NCBI GenBank assembly: GCA_004558105.1
Contig: SFEB01000005.1
Span: 1 to 37,213, forward strand
DNA length: 37,213 nt
Source of the DNA: Clostridiales bacterium
Lineage (GTDB): Bacteria; Bacillota; Clostridia; Christensenellales; CAG-314
Reading direction: 5' to 3'
In this document: positions 14,334 through 23,665 of the stretch, in pieces
Layout of the letters: each line of letters starts with the position of its first letter
Position numbering within the stretch: the stretch's first letter is position 1
Made by a program: the position numbers and the translations under genes
Notes under the pieces: model-generated
Seen by the model: only the letters and a program-made list of their open reading frames with translations
Database searches by the model: none
What the model was told of the DNA's origin: nothing

Positions 14334-15410
14334 ATGAAAAGAGTAGTGGTAGGTATGAGCGGCGGAGTCGACAGCAGTGTCGCCGCATTGCTGCTTAAAC
14401 AACAGGGCTACGAAGTTATCGGCCTGTTCATGAAAAATTGGGAAGAAACCGACCCCAACGGTTGCTGTACGGCGGAAGCGGATTTTGCCGACGTCAGATA
14501 CGTTGCGGAAAAAATCGGGATTCCCTACTACGTCGTCAATTTTTCAAAAGAATATATGGACAGGGTGTTTTCTTATTTTCTGCAAGAGTACAAAGCGGGG
14601 CGCACTCCCAATCCCGACGTGCTGTGCAACAGAGAAATTAAGTTCGGTCCTTTTCTTCAACAGGCAAAAATTCTCGGCGCAGACTACGTCGCAACGGGAC
14701 ATTATTGCGGCATACGGCATGAAAACGGAAAACATTACCTTACCAAAGCCGCAGACGTCGGCAAAGACCAGACCTACTTTTTAAACCAACTCAGCCAGAA
14801 CCAACTCGCCGACGTAATGTTCCCCCTTGCAAACCTGCAAAAGGAAGAGGTACGCCGCATCGCTTCGCAATACGGACTGGCAACCGCCGAAAAAAAAGAC
14901 AGCACGGGTATATGCTTTATCGGCGAACGCAACTTTAAAAACTTTTTAAAAACCTATCTTCCCGGTCAACCGGGAGACATCGTGGATACCGAAGGTAACA
15001 AAGTCGGTCGTCACGACGGACTGATGTACTATACCTTGGGACAACGCCGCGGCATAGGTCTGGGCGGCACGGTTGACAGTCAGGAAAGATGGTTCGTTGT
15101 GGAAAAAGACCTTAAAAACAACCGTCTTATAGTCAGCCACGGCGACCAGAGCGTACTTATGAGCAAAGCTCTCGTCTCAAACGCCGTCAATTGGATACCC
15201 GAAAAACCTTCTCAGAATCACTTTGAGTGTTTTGCAAAATTCCGCTACCGTCAACCCGACCAGAAAGTGACGGTGGATATCAGAGAAGACGGCAAAGTCT
15301 ACGTTACCTTTGCCGAACCCCAACGCGCCGTGACGGAAGGTCAATTCGTCGTGTTTTATAACGATACGGATTGTCTGGGCGGCGGAATAATCGACACCGT
15401 CGTAAAATAA
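14334..15410 (+). CDS. mnmA: tRNA 2-thiouridylase MnmA
   Basis: Activates U34 of tRNA-Lys, -Glu and -Gln with ATP and inserts sulfur to give 2-thiouridine. The 358-residue protein has the PP-loop SGGVDSS (9-15), NPDVLCNREIKF with catalytic Cys98 and STGICFIGER with the second Cys194, and the C-terminal beta-barrel region. I start it at 14334 (MKRVVVGMSGG) rather than the in-frame ATG at 14304, which lies inside the Sel1 gene. It is mid-operon between the Sel1 gene and the ABC exporter genes; the sulfur donor IscS is not in the window. Confidence 0.96.
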   Translation: MKRVVVGMSGGVDSSVAALLLKQQGYEVIGLFMKNWEETDPNGCCTAEADFADVRYVAEKIGIPYYVVNFSKEYMDRVFSYFLQEYKAGRTPNPDVLCNREIKFGPFLQQAKILGADYVATGHYCGIRHENGKHYLTKAADVGKDQTYFLNQLSQNQLADVMFPLANLQKEEVRRIASQYGLATAEKKDSTGICFIGERNFKNFLKTYLPGQPGDIVDTEGNKVGRHDGLMYYTLGQRRGIGLGGTVDSQERWFVVEKDLKNNRLIVSHGDQSVLMSKALVSNAVNWIPEKPSQNHFECFAKFRYRQPDQKVTVDIREDGKVYVTFAEPQRAVTEGQFVVFYNDTDCLGGGIIDTVVK

Positions 15411-15419
15411 GAAAAACGT

Positions 15420-16118
15420 ATGAGTTACATCACTTTCAAAAACGTAAAAAAAGACTACGTAGGTCAGATTACCGTAACGGCGTTGCACGACGTTTCTTTC
15501 GACGTGGAAAAAGGCGAAATCTGCGTCATCGTCGGCGAGTCCGGCGCAGGCAAAACCACCCTTATCAATATTCTCGGCGGAATGGACACCCTGACCGAAG
15601 GGCAAATAACGGTGAACGGGCGCGAAGTTTCGGCGATGACCAAAAAACAACTTGCGGAATACCGCAGAAAGGACGTCGGATTCGTATTCCAATTTTACAA
15701 CCTTATCCCCAACCTCACGGCGTTGGAAAACGTCGAAATCGCCGCGCAACTGTCCAAAACGGCGATGAAATCCGACGAGGCGTTAAAAAAAGTCGGTCTT
15801 GAAGAACGGAAAAAGAACTTTCCCGCCCAACTGTCGGGCGGCGAACAGCAACGCGTCGCAATAGCGCGCGCAATAGCGAAAAACCCTAAACTTTTATTGT
15901 GCGACGAACCTACCGGCGCTCTCGACTACAATACCGGTAAGGCAATTTTAAAACTTTTACAGGATACCTGCCGCGAAACGGGCATGACCGTCATTATCAT
16001 TACTCACAACAAAGCTCTCACCGATATGGCTGACAGAGTTATCCGTATTAAAAGCGGTACCGTCCTTTCGGTGGAGACTAACGACCACCCCGTCCCCGTC
16101 GAAAATATCGAGTGGTAA
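15420..16118 (+). CDS. ABC transporter ATP-binding protein (LolD/MacB type)
   Basis: A 232-residue ATPase with Walker A GESGAGKTT (39-47), Q-loop FVFQFYNLIPNLT, signature LSGGEQQRVAIARA, Walker B LLLCDEPTGALD and an H-loop IITHN. The GALD and Q-loop wording place it in the MacB/LolD/FtsE-like group that partners with FtsX-fold permeases. It starts 9 bp after mnmA with no clear ribosome-binding site, and is followed 9 bp later by its permease. Together they should form a mechanotransmission-type complex, often exporting peptides or antibiotics or sensing them; substrate unknown. Confidence 0.93.
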   Translation: MSYITFKNVKKDYVGQITVTALHDVSFDVEKGEICVIVGESGAGKTTLINILGGMDTLTEGQITVNGREVSAMTKKQLAEYRRKDVGFVFQFYNLIPNLTALENVEIAAQLSKTAMKSDEALKKVGLEERKKNFPAQLSGGEQQRVAIARAIAKNPKLLLCDEPTGALDYNTGKAILKLLQDTCRETGMTVIIITHNKALTDMADRVIRIKSGTVLSVETNDHPVPVENIEW

Positions 16119-16127
16119 CGATTAAAG

Positions 16128-18533
16128 ATGAAAAAATACTTTTTTATCACCCTTTTAAGGTCAATAAAAAACTCAATCGGAAGATACCTCGCCCTTTTTG
16201 CCATATGCGCATTGGGCGTCGGTTTTTTTGCGGGGTTTAAAAACGTTCAGCCTTTGATGATTTCTTCCGCAGAGGATTATCTGGACGAAAAAAACGCTTT
16301 CGACCTTCAGGTTATATCGACCTGGGGACTGCGTGAAGACGACCTTGACTTTCTGTCCGGTATCGACGGAGTGACCGCCGCGGAGGGATGTTTTACTTGC
16401 GACGCCTACGCTATTTTTAAAACGAAAGATTACGGTGCAAAAGTCTTAACCCTCCCCGCGACGATAAATACCCTCGACCTCATATACGGGCGTTACCCGA
16501 CGGCCCCTAACGAATGCGTGGCGGACGCAAATTTTTTTACTGAAAACGATATAGGCAAACCGTTGATTCTTACGGACGAAAAAGGCGGCAAGACGCTGAA
16601 TAATTTTACCACGCCCGTCTACACCGTCGTCGGCGTAGTACGATCGCCGCTGTATATAAGCCACGAACGGGGAATTTCGTCGCTTGAATTCGGCAGAACC
16701 GACTTTTTCGTTTATTTACCGAACGAAGCATGCTGCGCCGACTATTTTACGCAGGTTTATATGACCGTCGACATGGACTTGCCGCAATTTGACGAAGAAT
16801 ACGAGACGGCGGTAAAAGACAAAGCCGAACAGGTAAAACTCCTCTTTAAGGACAAGTACGCGCCGCTTGTGGAATGGCTGATTCAACTTTCTCCCGAAAC
16901 CGACCCGGGGTTTGAAGCGTACGTATTGACTCAGCGCGAAAACGAAGGACTTGCGCGTTATTCTCAGGACACGGGTATCGTGGACGGAATAGCAAACGTC
17001 TTTCCCGCTTTCTTTGCTCTGGTCGCCGCACTCGTGTGCCTGTCCACCGTTACCCGTATGGTGAGCGAAGAACGCACTCAGATAGGTACTCTTAAAGCGC
17101 TCGGCTACGGCAACTTTTCCATCGCCTCGAAATACGTCTGGTACGTTTTGTCGGCAGGTTTGCTGGGTGCGGTCGGAAGCTTTTTTCTGGGAACCTGGGG
17201 ATTGCCGAAAATAGTCACCCTCGTTTACCGCACCATTTACGTATTCTGCGACTACAAATACGTGTTCAGCTGGCTTATGCTCGGACTTTGTCTGGCAGTC
17301 GTCGCCGTGGCAATGACTCTGACCGCTTTGGCTGCCAGCTTGTCTACCACGCGCGCCAACGCTGCCGAGGCGATGCGTCCCAAAGCGCCCAAAGCCGGGA
17401 AACGCACTTTCATAGAAAAAATCCCTTTTATCTGGAACAACACTTCTTTTATCGGAAAAGTGACGTTACGTAACATGCTCCTCGATAAAAAAAGAATGAT
17501 AATGGCGCTTGTTGGTATCAGCGGATGCACGGCGTTGTTACTTGCAAGTTTTTCGGTCAGAAACAACGTTATCGGCGTCCTTGACGACGAGTACGGCGAT
17601 ATAATCAGATTCGACCTTTCCGTCACGCTTTCAAACGGCGAGCGGCCGACCTTGGACTTTGCGGAAAAAACTTTTTACGTCTACTCCGACACGGTTCAGC
17701 TCACCTACGACGGTTTGAGCGACCGGGTAAGTCTGTTTGGGTACGAAGACGAGAGTTTTGCCGATATGTTTAAGTTGTACAAAACCGACAAGACGACGCC
17801 CGTCCCCCTACCTTCCGACGGCGAAGCAGTGATTTCCTTTCTTTTCGCAAAAGAAAAAAATATACGGACGGGCGACGTAATCAGCCTCACGGTAGGCGGA
17901 AAAGAAAAAACCTTTTCCGTTTCGGAAATATTCAACAACTACATCGGAGACTACGTTATAATAAGCATGGCGGATCTGAGCGACGTAGTTAAGGTCAACA
18001 GCGCCTACCTGCAACTGCCCGACGGTTACGACGAAACCGAAATAGAAACACGGTTGAAAGCGATAGACGGGGTAGTATCTTTCACCTTTATAGAAGAAGC
18101 AAAAGCACCCTTTGCAAAATCTCTGTCCAGCATGAACTACGTCGTTGCGGTGCTTATCGTCTGTTCTGCCCTTCTCGCTTTCGTCGTACTGTACAACCTC
18201 ACCAACATCAATATAATGGAAAGGCGGCGCGAAATAGCAACGGTGAGAGTATTGGGCTTTTATCCGAAAGAAACGGACGCGTATATCCTGCGAGAAAACG
18301 TAATTCTTGCTATTTTCGGCGGAATCGTCGGACTTGCGCTCGGCGTTCTGCTCAACAACTTCGTCATTGCAAATCTCCTTGTAGAAGGAGTATGTTTCAA
18401 CAATGCGATAACCCCTCTTTCTTTCCTTTTCGCTTACGCGCTGACCTTAATCTTCACCCTCTTAACAAACCGTCTCATGAGTCACAAACTCGAATCGGTC
18501 AATATGGCGGAAGCCCTTAAATCGGTGGAGTAG
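16128..18533 (+). CDS. FtsX-family ABC transporter permease (two FtsX modules)
   Basis: An 801-residue membrane protein. One helix near 17-36 is followed by a large extracytoplasmic domain (about 40-280), then three helices (about 285-306, 344-362, 380-405). A second helix near 455-475 precedes another extracytoplasmic domain, and three more helices lie near 668-688, 725-750 and 765-785. This 1+3+1+3 arrangement is the duplicated FtsX-like permease fold found with LolD/MacB ATPases. The cytoplasmic segments VSEERTQIGTLKALGYG and MERRREIATVRVLGFYPKE are the coupling helices typical of the family. A terminator follows. Likely an exporter or signalling complex; no bacteriocin genes or two-component system sit nearby to define its cargo. 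Confidence 0.9.
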   Translation: MKKYFFITLLRSIKNSIGRYLALFAICALGVGFFAGFKNVQPLMISSAEDYLDEKNAFDLQVISTWGLREDDLDFLSGIDGVTAAEGCFTCDAYAIFKTKDYGAKVLTLPATINTLDLIYGRYPTAPNECVADANFFTENDIGKPLILTDEKGGKTLNNFTTPVYTVVGVVRSPLYISHERGISSLEFGRTDFFVYLPNEACCADYFTQVYMTVDMDLPQFDEEYETAVKDKAEQVKLLFKDKYAPLVEWLIQLSPETDPGFEAYVLTQRENEGLARYSQDTGIVDGIANVFPAFFALVAALVCLSTVTRMVSEERTQIGTLKALGYGNFSIASKYVWYVLSAGLLGAVGSFFLGTWGLPKIVTLVYRTIYVFCDYKYVFSWLMLGLCLAVVAVAMTLTALAASLSTTRANAAEAMRPKAPKAGKRTFIEKIPFIWNNTSFIGKVTLRNMLLDKKRMIMALVGISGCTALLLASFSVRNNVIGVLDDEYGDIIRFDLSVTLSNGERPTLDFAEKTFYVYSDTVQLTYDGLSDRVSLFGYEDESFADMFKLYKTDKTTPVPLPSDGEAVISFLFAKEKNIRTGDVISLTVGGKEKTFSVSEIFNNYIGDYVIISMADLSDVVKVNSAYLQLPDGYDETEIETRLKAIDGVVSFTFIEEAKAPFAKSLSSMNYVVAVLIVCSALLAFVVLYNLTNINIMERRREIATVRVLGFYPKETDAYILRENVILAIFGGIVGLALGVLLNNFVIANLLVEGVCFNNAITPLSFLFAYALTLIFTLLTNRLMSHKLESVNMAEALKSVE

Positions 18534-18570
18534 CAAATCGGAAAAAAACAAAAACTTAAAAACTATAAAA

Positions 18571-18598
18571 AAAACGCACCCGTGCGGGTGCGTTTTTA
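18571..18598. terminator. Bidirectional terminator between the FtsX permease and the CoA-transferase
   Basis: Perfect stem aaaacgcaccc / gggtgcgtttt, loop gtgc, with A residues before and T residues after, serving both convergent genes. It carries the same GCACCC/GGGTGC core as other terminators in the window. Confidence 0.9.
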
Positions 18599-18610
18599 TT
18601 TAAATTACAA

Positions 18611-19942
18611 TCAGTCCATTAAAATGAGACCGAGTTTTTTGGCTTCTGCCGTGAGCCATTCGCGGTATTTGGGGTGAGCAATGGAAATAATCGCCTTTGC
18701 TCTTTCCTCTACCGTAAGTCCTCTCAGGTTGACGGCACCGTATTCCGTAACGAGATACATCATGTCGTTGCGGCACAAAGACACCGCCGCACCGGGTTTG
18801 AGTTGGGGAACAATCTTTGAAATCTCTTCCCTTTCACCCGTGACGGGGTTTTTGACGTTAGCGGTGGAATACAAAGCGAGGAAGGTTTTGCCGCCTTTGC
18901 TCATCTGCGCGCCCACGGTAGTGTCCGTCTGACCGCCCGTACCGCTGAACTGCCTGCTGCCGATAGACTCGCTGCAAGCCTGTCCCGTAAGGTCAACTTC
19001 CAACGTCGTGTTGATGCTGACCTGGTTGTCGTTTTGCGAGATGGTGTACGGATCGTTGCATTTTTCACAACTCATGACGTACACGTCGGGGTTGTTGTTG
19101 ACGAAGTCGTAAGTCTTGTTCGTACCGAGAACGATGCTGGTGACGATTTTGCCGGGTAAAAACTGCTTTTTACTGCCGTTAACGATACCCTTTTGGGCAA
19201 GTTCCACGATACCGTCGCACAGTAATTCGGTGTGAATACCGAGATTCTTCTTGCCCGCCAAAAAGCCGGTAACGCTGTTGGGAATACCGCCGATACCGAT
19301 TTGCAGACAGTCGCCGTCGTTAATGTACTCCGCGATATAACCGCCGATAATGCTGTCCTTTTCCGTAACGGGAGCGGGATAGTCCTGCGGCAGGTCAAAC
19401 TCTACGGGGACCATATAATCCACGTCGTCGACCGAAATAATGTTGTCACCGTAAGCAAAAGGCATATTCTTGTTGATTTCCATCACTACCGGTCTGCCCG
19501 CCTTCTTCATCTCGCGAAGAACGGAAGAAGAGTAAATATTGGACATACTGATAGACATCTCGCCTTTTTCGTTGGGCATCGAACAACTGCTGATAAAGAT
19601 ATCCGGTAAACCCTGCGCGCATATAGTACGCGCCGTGTGACGCAGGTGAGTCGGCGCGAAACTGACGTCGATGAGTTTTGCCGCGTCACGCGTGGGTTTG
19701 CTCATAAAGAGGCATTTGATTTTGAAATTTTCCCTGTACTTTGCGTCCTCCATAAAAGGATAGCTACGCATTTGCAAGCAAGTCCAGACTTCTACGTTTT
19801 TAACGCGGTCGGCGATAGTATGGAGCGCACTCATAAAACCCTGCGGTTCTACCGTAGCGTCGCCGACGGCAACTTTGAAATCCGACTTAATCATAGCCAG
19901 AACGTCCTGTACGGAAACGATTTTATCCTGATAGTTTTTCAT
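18611..19942 (-). CDS. Acetyl-CoA hydrolase/transferase family CoA-transferase
   Basis: A 443-residue class I CoA-transferase of the acetyl-CoA hydrolase/4-hydroxybutyrate CoA-transferase group. It exchanges CoA between an acyl-CoA and a free acid such as acetate via a glutamyl-CoA thioester. Visible features are the oxyanion/glycine motif GIGGIPN (216-222), the conserved HTELLCDGI segment with Glu239 as the expected nucleophile, SRQFSGTGGQTD and TEYGAVNLRG near the C-terminus. It is the last gene of the ilvE-vor operon, 21 bp after vorC. In this context I infer it releases branched-chain fatty acids from their CoA esters, conserving the thioester energy as acetyl-CoA. Butyrate or propionate formation cannot be excluded. 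Confidence 0.9.
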   Translation of the reverse strand: MKNYQDKIVSVQDVLAMIKSDFKVAVGDATVEPQGFMSALHTIADRVKNVEVWTCLQMRSYPFMEDAKYRENFKIKCLFMSKPTRDAAKLIDVSFAPTHLRHTARTICAQGLPDIFISSCSMPNEKGEMSISMSNIYSSSVLREMKKAGRPVVMEINKNMPFAYGDNIISVDDVDYMVPVEFDLPQDYPAPVTEKDSIIGGYIAEYINDGDCLQIGIGGIPNSVTGFLAGKKNLGIHTELLCDGIVELAQKGIVNGSKKQFLPGKIVTSIVLGTNKTYDFVNNNPDVYVMSCEKCNDPYTISQNDNQVSINTTLEVDLTGQACSESIGSRQFSGTGGQTDTTVGAQMSKGGKTFLALYSTANVKNPVTGEREEISKIVPQLKPGAAVSLCRNDMMYLVTEYGAVNLRGLTVEERAKAIISIAHPKYREWLTAEAKKLGLILMD

Positions 19943-19963
19943 TGTTCTTCCCTTTATCGATTA

Positions 19964-20491
19964 TTAAAGAGCGTAACCAGCTTCAAAGCACTTCATGACG
20001 CTTTCGAGAACGGCGGGTTTCTTTTCAAACATGTGTTTCAAAACGGAAACGGCTGTGTCGTAAGAGGTAACGCCGGCATGTTTGACGTATGCGCCGAACA
20101 TAACGATATTTGCGCTTCTGCCGTTTTTGTTGGCTTCTGCGATTTCGTTTGCGGGAACGTAAACGACGTTGATATCGTCTCTGTCAACCTTTGCGTCGAT
20201 AAGACTGCTGTTGACGAAGATGTATCCGCCCTTTTTAACGCAGGGCAAAAACTTTGTCAGGCTGGGTTTGTTCATAACGATAACGACGTCCGCCATCGTG
20301 ACGATGGGACTGCCGACCTGTCTGTCGCTGACGACTACCGAACAACTTGCCGTGCCGCCGCGCATTTCGGGACCGTAAGAAGGCATCCAAGAAACTTCTT
20401 TGTCGTCGTGCATACCGCCGTAAACGATATATTTGCCGATTGTCAAAACGCCTTGTCCGCCAAAACCGGACATAACAATTCTACTTTCCAT
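19964..20491 (-). CDS. 2-oxoacid:ferredoxin oxidoreductase, gamma subunit (VorC/KorC type)
   Basis: A 175-residue subunit beginning ESRIVMSGFGGQGVLTIGK, the standard N-terminus of the gamma subunit that contributes to CoA binding. The long upstream in-frame extension to 20602 lies inside the beta gene, so I start at 20491, where the ATG overlaps the beta-subunit stop by one base (TAATG). WMPSYGPEMRGGTASC is the other family hallmark. It completes the four-subunit complex with the ferredoxin, alpha and beta subunits encoded upstream. Confidence 0.94.
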   Translation of the reverse strand: MESRIVMSGFGGQGVLTIGKYIVYGGMHDDKEVSWMPSYGPEMRGGTASCSVVVSDRQVGSPIVTMADVVIVMNKPSLTKFLPCVKKGGYIFVNSSLIDAKVDRDDINVVYVPANEIAEANKNGRSANIVMFGAYVKHAGVTSYDTAVSVLKHMFEKKPAVLESVMKCFEAGYAL

Positions 20492-21255
20492 TATTTTGCC
20501 TCCTCGATATCTTTGAATACGCCCAAAGGATACTTTTTGGTCATTTCGTTCTTGACAAAACTGAGAGCGTCTGCGGGCGACATATACCAGTTGGTGGGGC
20601 AACCCGACATGATTTCTACGAAAGTAAAGCCTTTCTTTGCCATCTGATATTCAAAAGCCTTTTTGACTGCTTTCTTTGCTTTCATGACGTTTGCGGGGTC
20701 GGTCAACATAACTCTTTCGATGTATGCGGGACCGTCCAGAGTTGCGAGCAATTCGCTGACGTGAATGGGGTTGCCGTTGATGACTTCACCCTCTGCTGAA
20801 CGAACCTGTCTGCCGTAAATGCAAGTGGTCGCCTTCTGACCTTCCAGAGTGGTGGGAGCCATCTGACCGCCGGTCATACCGTAAATGGCGTTGTTGATAA
20901 AGATAACGGTAATGTTTTCGCCTCTCGTTGCGGCATGGACGATTTCAGCCATACCGATACTGGCGAGGTCACCGTCGCCCTGATAGGAGAAAACGGCGGT
21001 GTTCTTGTGGACGCGCTTTATTGCGCTTGCAACTGCGGGGGCACGGCCGTGAGCGGCTTCCTGCATGTCGCAGTTAAAGTAATTGTAAGCGAAAACACCG
21101 CAACCGACGGGAGCGATACCTACGACGTTATCGACGAGGCCAAGCTCTTCTATCGTTTCGGCGATAAGTTTGTGAGCAATACCGTGAGTACAACCCGGGC
21201 AATAGTGCAACGGGGTGTCGGTCAACATAGCGGATTTTTTATAAACAGTTGCCAT
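20491..21255 (-). CDS. 2-oxoacid:ferredoxin oxidoreductase, beta subunit (TPP-binding, VorA/KorB type)
   Basis: A 254-residue thiamine-diphosphate subunit. HYCPGCTHGI near the N-terminus carries conserved cysteines, and the TPP motif runs from YQGDGDLASIGMAEI to FINNAIYGMTGGQM. The gene starts at 21255 (MATVYKKSAML) with a one-base TAATG overlap with the alpha gene. It decarboxylates the 2-oxoacid and passes electrons on to ferredoxin. Substrate is inferred as branched-chain 2-oxoacids from the neighbouring ilvE and the VorB-like alpha subunit, though 2-oxoglutarate remains possible. Confidence 0.94.
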   Translation of the reverse strand: MATVYKKSAMLTDTPLHYCPGCTHGIAHKLIAETIEELGLVDNVVGIAPVGCGVFAYNYFNCDMQEAAHGRAPAVASAIKRVHKNTAVFSYQGDGDLASIGMAEIVHAATRGENITVIFINNAIYGMTGGQMAPTTLEGQKATTCIYGRQVRSAEGEVINGNPIHVSELLATLDGPAYIERVMLTDPANVMKAKKAVKKAFEYQMAKKGFTFVEIMSGCPTNWYMSPADALSFVKNEMTKKYPLGVFKDIEEAK

Positions 21256-22319
21256 TATTTCAAGACCTCCATAACCTTTTCGCAAATTTCTTCGGGGGAT
21301 ACTACGTAGCCGCCCAATTTGCCCAAAAATTCAACGGGTTTCTTGCATTCGATAGACAATTTGACGTCTTCTATCATTTGACCTGCGTTGAGTTCCACGT
21401 CGAGGAAACCCTTGACGCTTGCTTTGTCTGCGTACTTTTTATAAACTGCGCTCGGGAAAGGATAGACGGTGATAGGTCTGATCATACCGACTTTTAATCC
21501 CTTTGCGCGCAAATCGTCGACTGCCGTGCGGACAATTCTGCCCACGCTGCCGAAAGCGGTGATGATGTATTCCGCGTCGTCGCAGTGATACTCTTCGCAC
21601 ATGGTTTCGTTTTCAGCCAGCAATCTGTATTTTTCCTGCAATTCGAGGTTTCTCGGTTCGCAGATTTCCGGTTCGATGTAAAGGCTGTTGACGATGCGTC
21701 TGTCTTTGCCGTGGTGTTTACCGGTGGTGGCAAAATCTTTGGTTTCGGGATCGGGCATTTCTTTCATGGGTTTGAAAGAAACGGGTTCCATAATCTGACC
21801 GAGGATACCGTCACCGAGGATAAATACGGGTACACGGTATTTTTCCGACTTGTCCCAAGCGTCGTACAACAAATCAACCGCTTCCTGAACGGTGCTGGGT
21901 GCGTAAGTCAACAAATGATAGTCGCCGTGTCCGCCGCCCTTAGTCGCCTGAAAATAGTCGCCCTGGCTGGGTTGAATACCGCCGAGACCGGGACCGCTGC
22001 GCGTCATATTGACGATAACGCAGGGGAGTTCCGCCATTGCTATGTAGCTGATACCTTCTTGCTTCAAGCTTACGCCCGGAGAGCTGCTGCTCGTCATAGC
22101 GCGTGCGCCTGCGCCTGCCGCGCCGTAAACCATATTGATAGCCGCAAGTTCGCTTTCGGCCTGGATAAAATCGCCGCCTACTTCGCGGATACGCCAACTC
22201 ATGTATTCGGGAATTTCGTTCTGCGGGGTGATGGGATAGCCGAAGAAATATCTGCAACCGCCGCGGATTGCGCCTTCTGCCACTGCCTCGTTACCCTTCA
22301 TCAATTTCTTTTCGCTCAT
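21255..22319 (-). CDS. vorB: 2-oxoacid:ferredoxin oxidoreductase, alpha subunit (VorB-like)
   Basis: A 354-residue subunit starting SEKKLMKGNEAVAEGAIRGG, with CRYFFGYPITPQNEIPEYM, ESELAAINMVYGAAGAGARA and MTSSSSPGVSLKQEGISYIA, followed by VNMTRSGPGLGGIQPSQGDY. These match the subunit generally named VorB (3-methyl-2-oxobutanoate:ferredoxin oxidoreductase) more closely than the longer KorA forms. It overlaps the beta gene by one base and, by one base, the ferredoxin gene upstream (TAATG-type junctions throughout), indicating tight co-translation. Confidence 0.93.
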   Translation of the reverse strand: MSEKKLMKGNEAVAEGAIRGGCRYFFGYPITPQNEIPEYMSWRIREVGGDFIQAESELAAINMVYGAAGAGARAMTSSSSPGVSLKQEGISYIAMAELPCVIVNMTRSGPGLGGIQPSQGDYFQATKGGGHGDYHLLTYAPSTVQEAVDLLYDAWDKSEKYRVPVFILGDGILGQIMEPVSFKPMKEMPDPETKDFATTGKHHGKDRRIVNSLYIEPEICEPRNLELQEKYRLLAENETMCEEYHCDDAEYIITAFGSVGRIVRTAVDDLRAKGLKVGMIRPITVYPFPSAVYKKYADKASVKGFLDVELNAGQMIEDVKLSIECKKPVEFLGKLGGYVVSPEEICEKVMEVLK

Positions 22320-22522
22320 TATCTGTTTACCTCCAAAGCGCTGTCAGGGCACATACGAGCGCAAGAACCGCAACTGACGCAAGCATTCTGGTCGGTGCAT
22401 TCTACGACGAAATACCCCTTGTTGTTGCTCTTTTTGCCGATCTGCATGAGCTTTTTGGGGCAAGCCAGCACGCAGAGTCCGCAACCTTTGCAAACTTCAA
22501 AGTCAACTTTAACTTTTTCCAT
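22319..22522 (-). CDS. 4Fe-4S ferredoxin-like delta subunit (VorD/KorD type)
   Basis: A 67-residue protein with two cluster motifs, CKGCGLCVLACP and CVSCGSCARMCP, which bind two [4Fe-4S] clusters and carry electrons from the TPP subunit to ferredoxin. I start it at 22522 (MEKVKVDFEVCKGC) because AAAGGAGA lies just upstream; the frame is open to 22564 but the extra residues are untypical. It is the first vor gene, 81 bp after ilvE; that gap holds a GC-rich hairpin (22590-22603) directly at the ilvE stop, without a T run. Confidence 0.94.
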   Translation of the reverse strand: MEKVKVDFEVCKGCGLCVLACPKKLMQIGKKSNNKGYFVVECTDQNACVSCGSCARMCPDSALEVNR

Positions 22523-22603
22523 TATCGTGTTCTCCTTTATTGGATTTCTTTGTTTTTTATTCAATCGACGACGCCGCCGACGGTCGCCGCCGACAAAGGT
22601 CGG

Positions 22604-23665
22604 TTAGTCTTGCTTTACGTGCGTAACCCAACCGAATTTATCTGGCGTTCTGCCTTGTTGAATATCCATCATAGCGTGGTACAATGCCTGACCGACGGGA
22701 CCGGGTTTGTTTTCGCCGATGATGTAGTCTTTGCCTTCGTAACCGAGGGTGCCGACGGGGCTGACGATAGCAGCGGTGCCGACGCCGAACATTTCGGTAA
22801 CGCGACCTTCTGCAACCTTCTTCATGAGTTCGTGAATATCGATTTTTTCTTCTCTGACCTTGTAACCGAGTTCGCGGAGCAACATAATGGAGCTGTCACG
22901 GGTGATACCGCGCAGAATACTTCCGCTCAGAGCAGGCGTAACGACTTCGCCGTCGATAACGAACATAACGTTCATCGTGCCGACTTCTTCGACGTACTGG
23001 TGATTGACGTCCAACCACAAAACTTGGTTATAACCCTTTTTCTTTGCAATTTCCATAGCGAGGAAGCTTGCGCCGTAGTTGCCTACGCACTTTGCTTCAC
23101 CCGTGCCGCCTGCGCAAGCGCGGACGAAGGTGTCTTCAATCATAATCTTAACGAGACCCGCACCGGCTTTAAAGTAGCTGGAAACGGGGCAGCAGACGAC
23201 GTAAAACTTAAAGCTTCCGCAGGACGTAACGCCTATTTTGGGTTCCGTCGCAATCATCGTAGGACGAAGGTAGAGAGCCTTGCCGTCGCCGACGGGAATC
23301 CAGTCTTTTTCTATCGCAACCAACTTTGCGATACCTTCTTTAACCGCGTTGAGATCGAAAGTAGGCATACCCATACGCCAAGCCGACTTGTTCATACGAT
23401 CGAGATTGCTTTCGATACGGAACATACTGATTTCGCCCTTGTCGTTTTTAAAGGCTTTCGCGCCTTCGAAAATACCTTGACCGTAGTGCAAAATCATAGC
23501 CGCGGGGCTGAGGGAGAAGTTTTCGTAGGGTTTAATCGTAATTTCGCCCCAACCGTTTTCTCTGGTCCAGTCCATTTCCAACATATAGTCGGTCATGTAC
23601 TTGCCGAAAGGCAGATCCGAAAAATCCGGCTTTTGCTTAAGGTGGTCACATTTGATAAATTTCAT
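22604..23665 (-). CDS. ilvE: Branched-chain amino acid aminotransferase
   Basis: Transfers the amino group between leucine, isoleucine or valine and 2-oxoglutarate. The 353-residue class IV PLP enzyme has AMILHYGQGIFEGAKAFK, RPTMIATEP and the PLP-lysine region GGTGEAKCVGNYGAS with Lys192, then EVGTMNVMFVIDG and GVGTAAIVSPVG. It is of the longer BCAT type rather than the ~300-residue E. coli IlvE. A GGAGG ribosome-binding site and a strong promoter precede it. Leading an operon with a branched-chain-type 2-oxoacid oxidoreductase and a CoA-transferase points to amino acid catabolism, although the enzyme is reversible. Confidence 0.95.
   Translation of the reverse strand: MKFIKCDHLKQKPDFSDLPFGKYMTDYMLEMDWTRENGWGEITIKPYENFSLSPAAMILHYGQGIFEGAKAFKNDKGEISMFRIESNLDRMNKSAWRMGMPTFDLNAVKEGIAKLVAIEKDWIPVGDGKALYLRPTMIATEPKIGVTSCGSFKFYVVCCPVSSYFKAGAGLVKIMIEDTFVRACAGGTGEAKCVGNYGASFLAMEIAKKKGYNQVLWLDVNHQYVEEVGTMNVMFVIDGEVVTPALSGSILRGITRDSSIMLLRELGYKVREEKIDIHELMKKVAEGRVTEMFGVGTAAIVSPVGTLGYEGKDYIIGENKPGPVGQALYHAMMDIQQGRTPDKFGWVTHVKQD

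Noticed and set aside
22590..22603. GC-rich hairpin between ilvE and vorD as a terminator
   Set aside because: A 5-bp stem without a following T run. The genes are probably one transcript and I see no promoter in the 81-bp gap.
21585..22607. Plus-strand open frame of 340 codons opposite vorB and vorD
   Set aside because: Same reason: both minus-strand genes are certain and the plus frame carries no protein-like motif.
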